DNA of 8,557 nt from Bacteroidales bacterium (GCA_029938185.1 JAOZVK010000232.1:1-8557), one strand, 5' to 3'. Positions 1-6,829 are shown, counted from the stretch's first letter. A program made the numbers and translations. Notes: generated from the sequence alone by a model not told the origin.

Positions 1-5
1 TTATT

Positions 6-50
6 CCCACAACTATCGTTGTGGGTTTACAATAGTTCGTCCTATCGGAC
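6..50. repeat. Two small hairpins with a shared CTATCG core
   Basis: Positions 6-13 (CCCACAAC) and 18-25 (GTTGTGGG) form a perfect 8-bp stem around a TATC loop, followed by TTT. Positions 39-42 and 47-50 (GTCC/GGAC) form a 4-bp stem, again around TATC, followed by TTTT. The repeated CTATCG core suggests one repeat unit rather than two chance hairpins. It may be the end of a dispersed intergenic repeat or a weak terminator for a gene left of the window. No gene is visible in 1-242. Confidence 0.45.
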
Positions 51-105
51 TTTTGATTGCACAGGTCAATTTTTTTTGCTAATGTGTTGTAATTAAAATT
101 ATTTT

Positions 106-138
106 TTTGCTAAAAAACATTTTTTTTATTTATATTTG
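106..138 (+). promoter_or_regulatory. Bacteroidota-type promoter for the lipoprotein gene
   Basis: A TTTG at 106-109 (-33 element) is followed after 21 bp by TATATTTG at 131-138, an exact match to the Bacteroidota -7 consensus TAnnTTTG. Transcription would start near 144, giving a leader of about 100 nt before the ATG at 243. The consensus is established knowledge for Bacteroides-type sigma factors. Its use here is inferred. Confidence 0.55.
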
Positions 139-242
139 CGGTCTTACTATTTATTAAATATTTTACAAAGTATATGATATTTTTATAATTTTAGATCATA
201 TTTAAAAATTAGAAATTATTATATTATAAATTTAATTGTTTT

Positions 243-782
243 ATGATGAAAACAGTATTAAAAACTTCAATTATATTTCTATTAATAGTTTTATTTGCTT
301 CATGTAAAACCTATTTTACTGAAGATATCAGAAGCCAGGTAAATACACATAAAATTAATATTAAAGATATTCAGTTTTATACTTCAAGGAAAATAATATT
401 GAGTAGATTAACTAATACAAATTCAGACTCGGCAAAGCAAGACTCAGGTACAATTAATTTTGTACAAGAATTAGAATTTGAGAGAATTGTAATTAAAAGA
501 AATACACCAGGTGTATGTGTAAATGCTTATGATTCTGAATTAGAAATTAAATTTGAAGATAAGGACAGTTGCTCCTTAAAATTTGTAATAAATGATGACC
601 CCTTAAAAACATATGTGATTGGTGCTCAAAAATGGGAAAATAATATGGGAATTGTTCCATATGATGGAAAAACTTTTTTTATATTGCCTCGAAGCAATAA
701 TACCAGACTAAAAGTTAAAGTCAAGTTTTTGCGAAAATGGAAAATAAACTCAAGAGTTGCCAAAGGTGTAAAAATACAATAA
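243..782 (+). CDS. Small lipoprotein of unknown function
   Basis: This 179-residue protein begins with two methionines, a lysine and a hydrophobic stretch (about residues 5-19). A lipobox-like FASC follows, with Cys21 as the probable lipidation site. The mature protein would be anchored in the envelope, either inner or outer membrane. No known domain was recognised in the remainder. It is rich in short beta-type segments (for example around residues 73-110) and has a basic C-terminus, so a small beta-rich fold is plausible. Besides Cys21 it has two further cysteines near the middle. The second in-frame ATG (246) is an equally possible start and makes no difference to the signal peptide. A consensus promoter lies about 100 bp upstream. 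The stop codon is the first three bases of a repeat terminus (TAAGGTCTTCGACC). It is on the same strand as the GH18 gene, but 601 bp of repeat-rich DNA separates them, so it is probably its own transcription unit. Confidence 0.8.
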   Translation: MMKTVLKTSIIFLLIVLFASCKTYFTEDIRSQVNTHKINIKDIQFYTSRKIILSRLTNTNSDSAKQDSGTINFVQELEFERIVIKRNTPGVCVNAYDSELEIKFEDKDSCSLKFVINDDPLKTYVIGAQKWENNMGIVPYDGKTFFILPRSNNTRLKVKVKFLRKWKINSRVAKGVKIQ

Positions 783-886
783 GGTCTTCGACCTATTTAA
801 TGTTGCTTACGCATTCTATTAATGTTTTAATAATATGTAATTTAGCAAAAAATAAATATCGAAAAATTTTTGTATAACTACTTAAT
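780..886 (+). repeat. Dispersed palindromic element, copy A (left part)
   Basis: Positions 781-815 match 4145-4179 of copy B with one mismatch in 35. The match begins with AAGGTCTTCGACC, itself a small hairpin (AGGTC/GACCT with a 3-nt loop). Further in, 848-886 matches 5159-5197 of copy D at 34 of 39 positions. The order of the two homologous blocks agrees with the other copies, so this is one diverged element. The TAA at 780-782 is also the stop of the lipoprotein gene. The right end is not adjacent; see the inverted terminus at 1355-1369. Confidence 0.7.
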
Positions 887-946
887 AAGTAATTGATAAT
901 GGATAATAGACAATGAACAATTTTGCTTACGATTGATAAACAGTAT

Positions 947-974
947 TATATAAAAAAAGTGTCGTTTTTATATA
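947..974. repeat. A+T-rich hairpin
   Basis: TATATAAAAA (947-956) and TTTTTATATA (965-974) are perfect 10-bp inverted repeats around an 8-nt loop. The arrangement resembles the central palindrome of copy B (4204-4242), where ATAAAAAC faces GTTTTTAT. It may be the centre of a larger diverged element that starts at 781, but A+T composition makes such a palindrome fairly easy to obtain by chance. Confidence 0.4.
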
Positions 975-1006
975 TCGACCTACTTATAATTCAACCCAAT
1001 TTGATA

Positions 1007-1138
1007 CTGTTAGAGGCTACCCTTCAGAAGTTGGACGGTCTTGTTTATCAGGTATTTCGTAACAGGATAAAAATCAATCCTGTAAATCCTGTCAAAAAAT
1101 AAAATAATGTCCAATACTATACGTGTAGCCCTGTTAGA
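1007..1138. mobile_element. MITE-like 116-bp insertion with 8-bp target duplication
   Basis: CTGTTAGA occurs at 1007-1014 and again at 1131-1138, immediately flanking a 116-bp segment (1015-1130). That segment starts with GGCTAC and ends with GTAGCC. Aligned without gaps, the two ends agree at 14 of 22 positions, including GGCTAC at positions 1-6 and TTGGAC at positions 17-22 (1031-1036 against 1109-1114). Inside are a hairpin (ACAGGAT 1062-1068 with ATCCTGT 1077-1083) and the octamer AATCCTGT twice (1076-1083, 1085-1092). There is no transposase, so it would be mobilised in trans. An 8-bp duplication and GG- ends would fit ISL3- or IS1595-type transposases, but the family cannot be assigned here. 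The TTGACAGGATTTACAGGATT-like sequence on the minus strand resembles a repeat I recall as common in Bacteroidota intergenic DNA. Confidence 0.65.
1076..1092 (+). repeat. Tandem octamer AATCCTGT x2
   Basis: Two copies of AATCCTGT (1076-1083, 1085-1092) are separated by one A, inside the MITE-like element. The first copy also pairs with ACAGGAT at 1062-1068. Copy number in such a 9-bp array may vary between copies of the element. Confidence 0.6.
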
Positions 1139-1354
1139 TACATATTTAAAATCAATAAATTGGTTTATAAAATGTGGCAAAATTTTTGTTAGAACATTTA
1201 AACATTTGTACATAATTATAGTTGTACTACAAAATATATATAATAATATACTAAATTAGGTTAAAAATTTTACTTTTAAAAAAATATTATGAGCTATTAA
1301 TCAAAATATTGTATAATTGTATCATTAAATAATTGAACCATTGAAAGTATAAAC

Positions 1355-1369
1355 AGGTCTAAGACCTTA
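1355..1369 (-). repeat. Inverted terminus of the dispersed palindromic element, copy E
   Basis: AGGTC (1355-1359), TAA, GACCT (1363-1367) and then TA reads on the minus strand as TAAGGTCTTAGACCT. This is the same terminus as in copies A, B and D, with the loop TTA instead of TTC. It lies 15 bp upstream of the GH18 start, so it would form a hairpin in the 5' leader of that mRNA. It has the opposite orientation to the copy A terminus at 781 and may be the other end of an enlarged element. Confidence 0.6.
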
Positions 1370-1383
1370 AAATAATTTTACTA

Positions 1384-3234
1384 ATGAAAATATATACAAA
1401 TATGCTAAAAGGAAAAGTATTTTGGGTTTTATTTTTTTTATTATTTATAAATCATAGTATTAAAGCACAGCAAGATACTACTAGAGGTACTTATAAATCT
1501 TTTAAACCTGATGACATAAAACAAGAAGAAGTAACAGGCGATAGCTCAATACAAGTTGCTATTTATAAACAAAAGCCAGTTAGCATATTAGGTAAAGTAT
1601 TATATTATTTATCTCCAACAAAATACACCCTAAAGAGAGTAGCTGTCGATAAACCAAGTTTGCCAGGAGACAGTTCATTTATACTTCCAGAAAGTAATCA
1701 TAGAACAGATTATAAAAATAATAAAATATTTGGAAATAAATCAGAAAAAGAATGGGATAGAATTAAAGGAATACGACCAACCAAAATAGGAGGAAAAGCA
1801 TTGCGTCTCCGAAAAATAGTTTATGGCTATCATCCTCATTGGATGGGAGCTGCATATAAATACTATAATTTTTCATTACTATCAAGAGTTGCATATTTTT
1901 CATATGAATTAAATCCTAAAACAGGAAACTACAAAACTATTCATAATTGGCGTACTACCGAACTAATAAAAAGTGCACACCAATATGGTTGTAAAGTAGA
2001 TTTGAGCGTTTCTAATTTTGGCAAACATAATAACAGGATTTTTCTCACAAACCAAAGAGCACAACTTAAACTAGTTGATAGTCTTATATCATTAATAAAG
2101 TTAAGAAATGCCGATGGTGTAAATATTAACTTTGAAGAAGTTCCTGCAATGCAAAAACAAAATTTTACTGCCTTTGTAATGATGCTATCAAAAAAAATAG
2201 ATAGTGTTAGTAATAGATTAAAAAATAAAGAATACAAACTAAGTTTAACAATTCCCGCTGTTGATTGGAGAAATGCATATGACGTAGGGGCACTCAAAGA
2301 GTATGTTGATTATTTTTTCTTAATGGGCTACGATTTTTATGGTAAATATAGTCCTGTTGCAGGTCCTGTATCATTACTATTTAGCGGAAAAGATTGGAGT
2401 GAAAACAATATAAATTCAACTATAAATTATTATTTGGAAATAGGAGTCCCTCCCTCTTCATTAATTTTAGGACTACCGTATTATGGTAATGAATGGGAAA
2501 CAGAAACTGGCGAAATACCCTCGAAATCTAAAAAATTTGTTCAAGCAAGAACATATAGTTTTATGCGAGATTCTTACTCTGATACATATGTTAAAAAATA
2601 CGATTCTACATCACATTCATATTATTATATATATAGTAAAAACGATAAATGGTATCAATGCTGGACAGATGATGTGAAAAGCCTGTCAATGAAATACGAC
2701 TATGTATTAGGAAAAAATATTGGAGGTGTCGGAATTTGGGCATTAGGCTATGACAATGGATATACTGATTTGTGGGAATTACTAAAACGAAAATTTGCAG
2801 CAATGCCTGATACAACAGAACCATTGCATAGCAGAGTCTCTAAATCACTATCAAACAGTGTTTCACAAAATACAATAGATGAACTGAGTAAAACAGAACC
2901 ACAATATATAAATAGATTTGATGACAAACTTAGCAAATCGTTTAGAGTTTTTGTTCTTATCTTTGCACTATTAGTCTTTTTTGCAGTAATAGGATTTATT
3001 ATTGCAATATCTGACTACGATATTAGGTTTGTTTTATTTGATAAAGAATTTAGAGTTTACTTATTTTTTGTACTATTATTAATCTTAGTAATATTTGTAT
3101 TTAGAACAATTGATATAATTAGTACATTTGAAACTAAATTTATAATTACTATTGCATTAGGAATATTTGCTGTAGTAATAGTGCTGAATATTAGTAAGTT
3201 AAAAAAAGAAAAACAAGGTGAAAAACGTCCCTAA
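1384..3234 (+). CDS. Membrane-anchored GH18-family glycosidase-like protein
   Basis: A 616-residue exported protein. Residues 1-28 are a signal peptide ending IKA. Met7 is an equally good start and gives a more typical signal, and neither start has a Shine-Dalgarno sequence. Residues about 30-140 are unrecognised. Residues about 144-470 look like a GH18 TIM barrel of the YaaH/SleL type: YGYHPHW near the start, the catalytic motif DGVNINFEE (244-252, acid Glu251), MGYD (314-317) and GGVGIW (447-452). The family normally hydrolyses beta-1,4 bonds in chitin or peptidoglycan N-acetylglucosamine. The Asp two residues before the catalytic Glu is Asn249 here, which usually weakens catalysis severely. 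After a polar linker (470-518) come three membrane segments (about 520-543, 557-577, 586-603) and a basic C-terminus, placing the barrel outside and the C-terminus in the cytoplasm. Only 12 bp separates it from the next gene, so the two are probably one operon. The fold assignment is fairly sure. Activity and substrate are not. Confidence 0.82.
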   Translation: MKIYTNMLKGKVFWVLFFLLFINHSIKAQQDTTRGTYKSFKPDDIKQEEVTGDSSIQVAIYKQKPVSILGKVLYYLSPTKYTLKRVAVDKPSLPGDSSFILPESNHRTDYKNNKIFGNKSEKEWDRIKGIRPTKIGGKALRLRKIVYGYHPHWMGAAYKYYNFSLLSRVAYFSYELNPKTGNYKTIHNWRTTELIKSAHQYGCKVDLSVSNFGKHNNRIFLTNQRAQLKLVDSLISLIKLRNADGVNINFEEVPAMQKQNFTAFVMMLSKKIDSVSNRLKNKEYKLSLTIPAVDWRNAYDVGALKEYVDYFFLMGYDFYGKYSPVAGPVSLLFSGKDWSENNINSTINYYLEIGVPPSSLILGLPYYGNEWETETGEIPSKSKKFVQARTYSFMRDSYSDTYVKKYDSTSHSYYYIYSKNDKWYQCWTDDVKSLSMKYDYVLGKNIGGVGIWALGYDNGYTDLWELLKRKFAAMPDTTEPLHSRVSKSLSNSVSQNTIDELSKTEPQYINRFDDKLSKSFRVFVLIFALLVFFAVIGFIIAISDYDIRFVLFDKEFRVYLFFVLLLILVIFVFRTIDIISTFETKFIITIALGIFAVVIVLNISKLKKEKQGEKRP

Positions 3235-3246
3235 AATTATAAGCAA

Positions 3247-4134
3247 ATGAGCCATACATTAAAATTGTACGATTTTGAAATTTTAGATATAGAAAGGACA
3301 ATCAAAGGAAGTCCGGATATACAAGTATTATCAGATGATATTAAGGAGTATAGTAGTTTGGCATACAAAAAAACTCTAAACGGTTTTTTGATTGTATATA
3401 CTGAAGAAAATAAAATAATATCTGGTTCAAATGTTATAAAAATAACTACTGATAGTTTGATTAATTTTTTTTCAAAACAGTTTTATATAGATACATATGA
3501 TGCTCTAAATGAGTCTTTAAAGTATGCTAACAAACAACTTTTTTATTACACAAAAAGAAATGATTTGTTTAGAAATAAAAAGCTAAACTGTTTAGTTTTA
3601 TTAATACGTGAAAAACAAATATATTATGCATATGTAGGAATAACTAGTTTATATATAAAATCTAAAGAAGGTACATGGCGAGTAACACCTGATATTGTTA
3701 AAACTGATACTGAGAACTATAAAGAAAGTCGTTCTTCCTTAAATTCAATAGATATAACAGATAAAATACCAGTTGTTATTTGTGAAAACCCCATATTACC
3801 ATCAAGAGGAGATATGTTATGTGTTGTTTCTAATAGTGCTGCTAAAGGAAAAGGCAATAAAAATATAATTGATATAATTGATGAAAAAAGTACAATTAAC
3901 GATAAAGGAGTAAAAATAGTTAAGCTATTAAAATCAATGGAAGAAAAGCCTAATGTTGCTTTCATTTTGGTTAATTTTCTATTAACAGGAGGAAAATATA
4001 GCGAGTTTAATAGCTTTAATTTTAGATTTGGTTACATTATCCGACGAATAATAAACCTTATAACATCAACAGCGGCACTTTTGATATTACTTGGAATTGT
4101 GATATTATTAATATATGTAAAGTATGGAATGTAA
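3247..4134 (+). CDS. Tail-anchored protein with degenerate PP2C-like domain
   Basis: A 295-residue protein without a signal peptide, with one membrane segment near the C-terminus (about residues 266-291) preceded by Arg-Arg. The main domain should therefore be cytoplasmic. Its layout recalls PP2C/SpoIIE-type Ser/Thr phosphatases. A helix rich in Ala and Asn (84-98, ALNESLKYANKQL) is followed by CLVLLI then YYAYVGITSLYI (115-137), where active enzymes have VGDSRxY. Later LPSRGDMLCVVSNSA (184-198) stands where active enzymes have PGDxLLLCSDGL. The metal-binding aspartates of both motifs are missing (VGIT for VGDS, SNSA for SDGL), so any PP2C relative would be a pseudophosphatase. This is inferred from motif spacing, not from a search, and the protein may instead be an unrelated hypothetical. 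It lies 12 bp after the GH18 gene in the same direction. Its stop is 10 bp before the long palindrome at 4145. Confidence 0.75.
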   Translation: MSHTLKLYDFEILDIERTIKGSPDIQVLSDDIKEYSSLAYKKTLNGFLIVYTEENKIISGSNVIKITTDSLINFFSKQFYIDTYDALNESLKYANKQLFYYTKRNDLFRNKKLNCLVLLIREKQIYYAYVGITSLYIKSKEGTWRVTPDIVKTDTENYKESRSSLNSIDITDKIPVVICENPILPSRGDMLCVVSNSAAKGKGNKNIIDIIDEKSTINDKGVKIVKLLKSMEEKPNVAFILVNFLLTGGKYSEFNSFNFRFGYIIRRIINLITSTAALLILLGIVILLIYVKYGM

Positions 4135-4144
4135 ACCTCAAACG

Positions 4145-4301
4145 AAGGTCTTCGACCTATTTAATGTGGCTTACGCATTTTTACAAACAACTGTCATATA
4201 ATTAATTACATAAAAACGAAAGACTTTTGTTTTTATGTAATTGGTTGTATCATAACAATATACATAAGCGTGCAAGCTACATTAAATAGGTCGAAGACCT
4301 T
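4145..4301. repeat. 157-nt imperfect palindrome, copy B; possible bidirectional terminator
   Basis: The outer 23 bases (4145-4167 and 4279-4301) are perfect inverted repeats. Pairing continues through a G-T wobble and GCTT/AAGC, giving 28 pairs, then ACGC/GCGT after a 2-nt bulge. The centre is a perfect 14-bp inverted repeat (4204-4217 with 4229-4242). The stretch between is imperfectly paired, so the transcript from either strand could fold into one long hairpin. Each end also forms its own small AGGTC/GACCT hairpin. It fills the gap between two convergent genes and overlaps the methyltransferase stop. Homologous blocks recur in copies A and D. No long T-run follows either end, so terminator function is uncertain. 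Confidence 0.75.
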
Positions 4302-5058
4302 AATCTTTTTTGGCAATAATAAATAATGAAGTAGCCAAAAATGCTATTTGAGTTACTTCTGTATTAAAAATGTTATTAATAAGGAATTTTTTTAGTTTGC
4401 CCTCTTTTAATACATCCATTGGTGCGGTTACATAAAAAACGTCTTCAACCCTAAATCCAACAGATTCTAATAATTTTTTAATTCTACTTTTAGTATAAAT
4501 TCTTGCATTGGAATACTTTTCATGAATAGGTTTTGGTAGCCATGAAAAAAAAGGGACTCTATTCCAAGGTAATAATGGAAGACTTGCTCCATGAGTTTCA
4601 AAAATCCACCATTTATTTGGTACAGATATAGCAGCTATACCCCCTTTACGCAAAACATCATAATAGAATTTCACACTTTTTTCATACTTCAAATGCTCAA
4701 TAACTTCAAAACTTATAAGTCTATCAAACTTTTTGTCATATTTTTCAGTCTCTATATTTAATTGTTTAAACTCACAGTTTGTTATATTGTTAGCTTCTTT
4801 AAAATTATTAAAAACATTTAAATGCCCACCATGAATTTCAATTCCTGTACAATTTTTCATTTCATCAGCAAACATAAACATAGAAGCCCCGTTGCCACAT
4901 CCAATATCGACTAATTCTAAATCTTTCCCAACAAAATTTTCTATTTTTTTAGCTAAATTTACTCTACGGGTAATTATTCGGTCATTAAAATCTGCTGGTT
5001 TTCCTAAATAATGTTCTTCAACAAATAGTTTTTTATCAATTCTTTTGGTATTACTCAT
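4300..5058 (-). CDS. Class I SAM-dependent methyltransferase
   Basis: A 252-residue cytoplasmic protein with a Rossmann-type methyltransferase fold of the Methyltransf_11/23 kind. Motif I is LVDIGCGNGAS (49-59). The acidic end of strand beta-2 is GIEIH (72-76). Motif IV/V-like FDRLISFEVIEHL is at 111-123, and a post-motif GGIAAISVPN (139-148) follows. The C-terminal part (about 150-202) has a conserved-looking block with FETHG, LPWNR, SWLPKPIHE and ARIYT, then LLESVGF, which probably shapes the acceptor pocket. The acceptor is unknown. Relatives with this C-terminal block are, from memory, often near envelope-polysaccharide or lipid genes, but nothing here fixes the substrate. It follows the propeller gene on the same strand after a 178-bp gap filled by repeat copy D, so read-through is possible but not certain. 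A weak promoter-like pair (TTG, 17 bp, TATATTTA) ends only 9 bp before the ATG. The stop codon coincides with the terminus of copy B. Confidence 0.88.
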   Translation of the reverse strand: MSNTKRIDKKLFVEEHYLGKPADFNDRIITRRVNLAKKIENFVGKDLELVDIGCGNGASMFMFADEMKNCTGIEIHGGHLNVFNNFKEANNITNCEFKQLNIETEKYDKKFDRLISFEVIEHLKYEKSVKFYYDVLRKGGIAAISVPNKWWIFETHGASLPLLPWNRVPFFSWLPKPIHEKYSNARIYTKSRIKKLLESVGFRVEDVFYVTAPMDVLKEGKLKKFLINNIFNTEVTQIAFLATSLFIIAKKD

Positions 5059-5127
5059 TTTTGATATTAAATATAAATATTAAATTGTAAATCAAAAGTT
5101 TTTGGGTGAAGTTTGTAACTATGCTTG

Positions 5128-5239
5128 TTTACAAACAATTGTCATATAGTTAATTGTGAAAAATAAATACCGAAAAACTTTTGTTAGACTACTTAATCAT
5201 ACATTAAGTTAAAATAACATTAAAAGGTCTAAGAACTTA
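5128..5239 (-). repeat. Dispersed palindromic element, copy D
   Basis: Positions 5128-5155 match 4180-4207 of copy B at 26 of 28 bases (starting TTTACAAACAA). Positions 5159-5197 match copy A at 34 of 39. The right terminus read on the minus strand is TAAGTTCTTAGACC, a diverged form of TAAGGTCTTCGACC, and its TAA is the stop codon of the propeller gene. The left terminus, before about 5128, is not recognisable. The element occupies most of the 178-bp gap between the propeller and methyltransferase genes. Confidence 0.65.
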
Positions 5240-6826
5240 TTTACTTCCTAAACAGTAAAGATACCCATCTCTCGAAGCAATATAAATTCGCCCATTAATT
5301 GCTATTGGTGTAGATTCGCTAATAGCAAAACTGGTTTTAGTAATTAATTTAAATTCCATTTTTTCGTTAAATTCAAATAAATATACTCCATTATAACCTG
5401 TTGCAATAAGTTTATTTCCAACTATTATAGGTGTGGCAATTGAACTACCTGTTTTGTATTTAAAAATCAACTTTGGTGTTTTGAATTTTGTTTTATTGTC
5501 AGGACCTAATACTAATTTTGTGCTGTCAATCTCTTTGGTATTTATAACATATAGGTATCCGTCGATTCCTGTAAATGCAGCTACATTTGGTATACTATCA
5601 TACAAGACTCTTGTAGAGTCGTTTATGACCAAACTATCCAATGTTTTTTTATAATAATCGTTAATACAAACCGAACCAATTATTCCTCCTTGCCAACTTG
5701 CAAAACGCTTATTCTGAGTAGGAAAATACCAAATAGCAGCATCTTTTGGGCTTTTTTTCGGATTCAGTTTAAAAACACCACCCTTACCTGCAATATATTG
5801 TTTTTCAACACTCACCAACACACAACTATCATTTGTAACAACTGGTGAGCCATCAATATCTGAACCTATAAAAAAGTCCCAGTCAATTTTTTTTGTTTTT
5901 AGGTTGTATCCATAAACATGACCAGAGCCAGATGCAACATACACTCTATTTAATAACAAACACGCTGACGATTCTGATACCAAATTACCACCATGTAATC
6001 TTTTATCCGAAATATCATAAAGAGTATCTTCAAAATATATTTTAGGTTGTAAAATACCATCAACAATTTTGGCTTTTTTATAATCAGGATCAAAAACTGT
6101 AAATATACCGTTTTCAAGACCTATATAAGCAGTATCGTTTATTATTAACGCAGATGCATCAACATCTCTGCTGTAGCTTAGTGTTAAACGACTATTAAGC
6201 CTCCATAGTTCTTTTCCAGTCATATAAGAAATAGCTCTGAAACTTGGAACTACTTTATCTCTAAAGCTTTTATTAACTCCTCGTCTGCTTCCTTGCAAAA
6301 TTACATATTTTTCTTCAAGAGTCTTAGCTTTTTTATTAGTCCAAATTGTTCCTGTACCTTTTATAACATCATCAAATTTATATTTCCAGATTACTTTACC
6401 CGTTTTTGCATTAATTTTTCGTAGATGATGGTCATATGCGCCTTGTATCAAATAGCTTATTGTGTCTTCGGTAACAAATAACGGTTGTCCTGTCCAACCT
6501 GCTCCAGACCAAGTTTTTGTTTCGCCTCCAACTATTGTTTTACCTGTTCCTAATTTCACTTTCCATATTACTTTGAGCTTCGAAGGTGCTGTATTTCCAT
6601 AATAGTTTCTTGTTTCGTTACCAAGAAATGTAGGAATATTTACAGTAATATTATTAGTATCAACTTCTTCTATTACTTTTACAATTGAGTCAGTTTTAGT
6701 ATTAATATTTGAGCTACTTGAAACCTCTTGGCAGCTTGAATTATTTACAATAATAAATGTAAAAGCAAAAAAAATAGCCCAAACTATTATGGGCTTTTTA
6801 TAAAATATTAAGTTTATATTATTCAT
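5237..6826 (-). CDS. Exported PQQ-repeat (BamB-like) beta-propeller protein
   Basis: A 529-residue protein with an N-terminal hydrophobic export signal (about residues 11-27) ending NNSSCQ. Cys32 could be lipidated, but Asn at -3 is not a standard lipobox residue. After a Ser/Thr/Asn-rich linker, the protein carries repeated propeller blades of the PQQ/pyrrolo-quinoline type. Clear blade motifs are LRKINAKTGKVIWKYKF (135-151), FRAISYMTGKELWRL (196-210), VYGYNLKTKKIDWDF (304-318), LNPKKSP followed by AAIWYF (354-368), GSSIATPIIVGNKLIATGYNG (460-480), and a closing SRDGYLYCLGSK. The Gly-Ser/Ala-Thr-Pro strand starts and Ala-x-Thr-Gly-Lys-x-x-Trp turns are the typical blade signature. Such propellers in the envelope mostly bind proteins or scaffold complexes, as BamB does. 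Quinoprotein dehydrogenase residues were not recognised. It starts 3 bp after the M23 gene, so co-transcription and a shared envelope role are likely. Confidence 0.85.
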   Translation of the reverse strand: MNNINLIFYKKPIIVWAIFFAFTFIIVNNSSCQEVSSSSNINTKTDSIVKVIEEVDTNNITVNIPTFLGNETRNYYGNTAPSKLKVIWKVKLGTGKTIVGGETKTWSGAGWTGQPLFVTEDTISYLIQGAYDHHLRKINAKTGKVIWKYKFDDVIKGTGTIWTNKKAKTLEEKYVILQGSRRGVNKSFRDKVVPSFRAISYMTGKELWRLNSRLTLSYSRDVDASALIINDTAYIGLENGIFTVFDPDYKKAKIVDGILQPKIYFEDTLYDISDKRLHGGNLVSESSACLLLNRVYVASGSGHVYGYNLKTKKIDWDFFIGSDIDGSPVVTNDSCVLVSVEKQYIAGKGGVFKLNPKKSPKDAAIWYFPTQNKRFASWQGGIIGSVCINDYYKKTLDSLVINDSTRVLYDSIPNVAAFTGIDGYLYVINTKEIDSTKLVLGPDNKTKFKTPKLIFKYKTGSSIATPIIVGNKLIATGYNGVYLFEFNEKMEFKLITKTSFAISESTPIAINGRIYIASRDGYLYCLGSK

Positions 6827-6829
6827 TTT

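Larger units (their letters stand above)
783..1383. other. 601-bp gene-free region packed with repeats
   Basis: Between the lipoprotein and GH18 genes no credible coding region was found on either strand. From left to right it holds repeat copy A, a degenerate purine-rich stretch at about 888-922 (repeated GATAAT/ACAAT words), an A+T-rich hairpin at 947-974, the 116-bp MITE-like element at 1015-1130, and the inverted terminus at 1355-1369. No convincing promoter for the downstream gene was seen. The best candidate is TATAATTG at 1312-1319, one mismatch from TAnnTTTG and with no TTG at the expected upstream distance. Confidence 0.6.

Noticed and set aside
1010..1213. Minus-strand open frame of 67 codons
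   Set aside because: It runs through the MITE-like element and its flanking duplication. Its sequence is the translation of repeat DNA (the AATCCTGT units and the GGCTAC ends), with no recognisable domain.
1941..2297. Minus-strand open frame of 118 codons
   Set aside because: It lies wholly inside the GH18 catalytic domain on the opposite strand. Low-complexity A+T-rich coding DNA readily gives such antisense frames.
5237..6826. Quinoprotein dehydrogenase with bound PQQ
   Set aside because: The blade repeats are present, but no cofactor-binding or catalytic residues of PQQ dehydrogenases and no cytochrome CxxCH motif were seen. A binding or scaffold propeller fits better.
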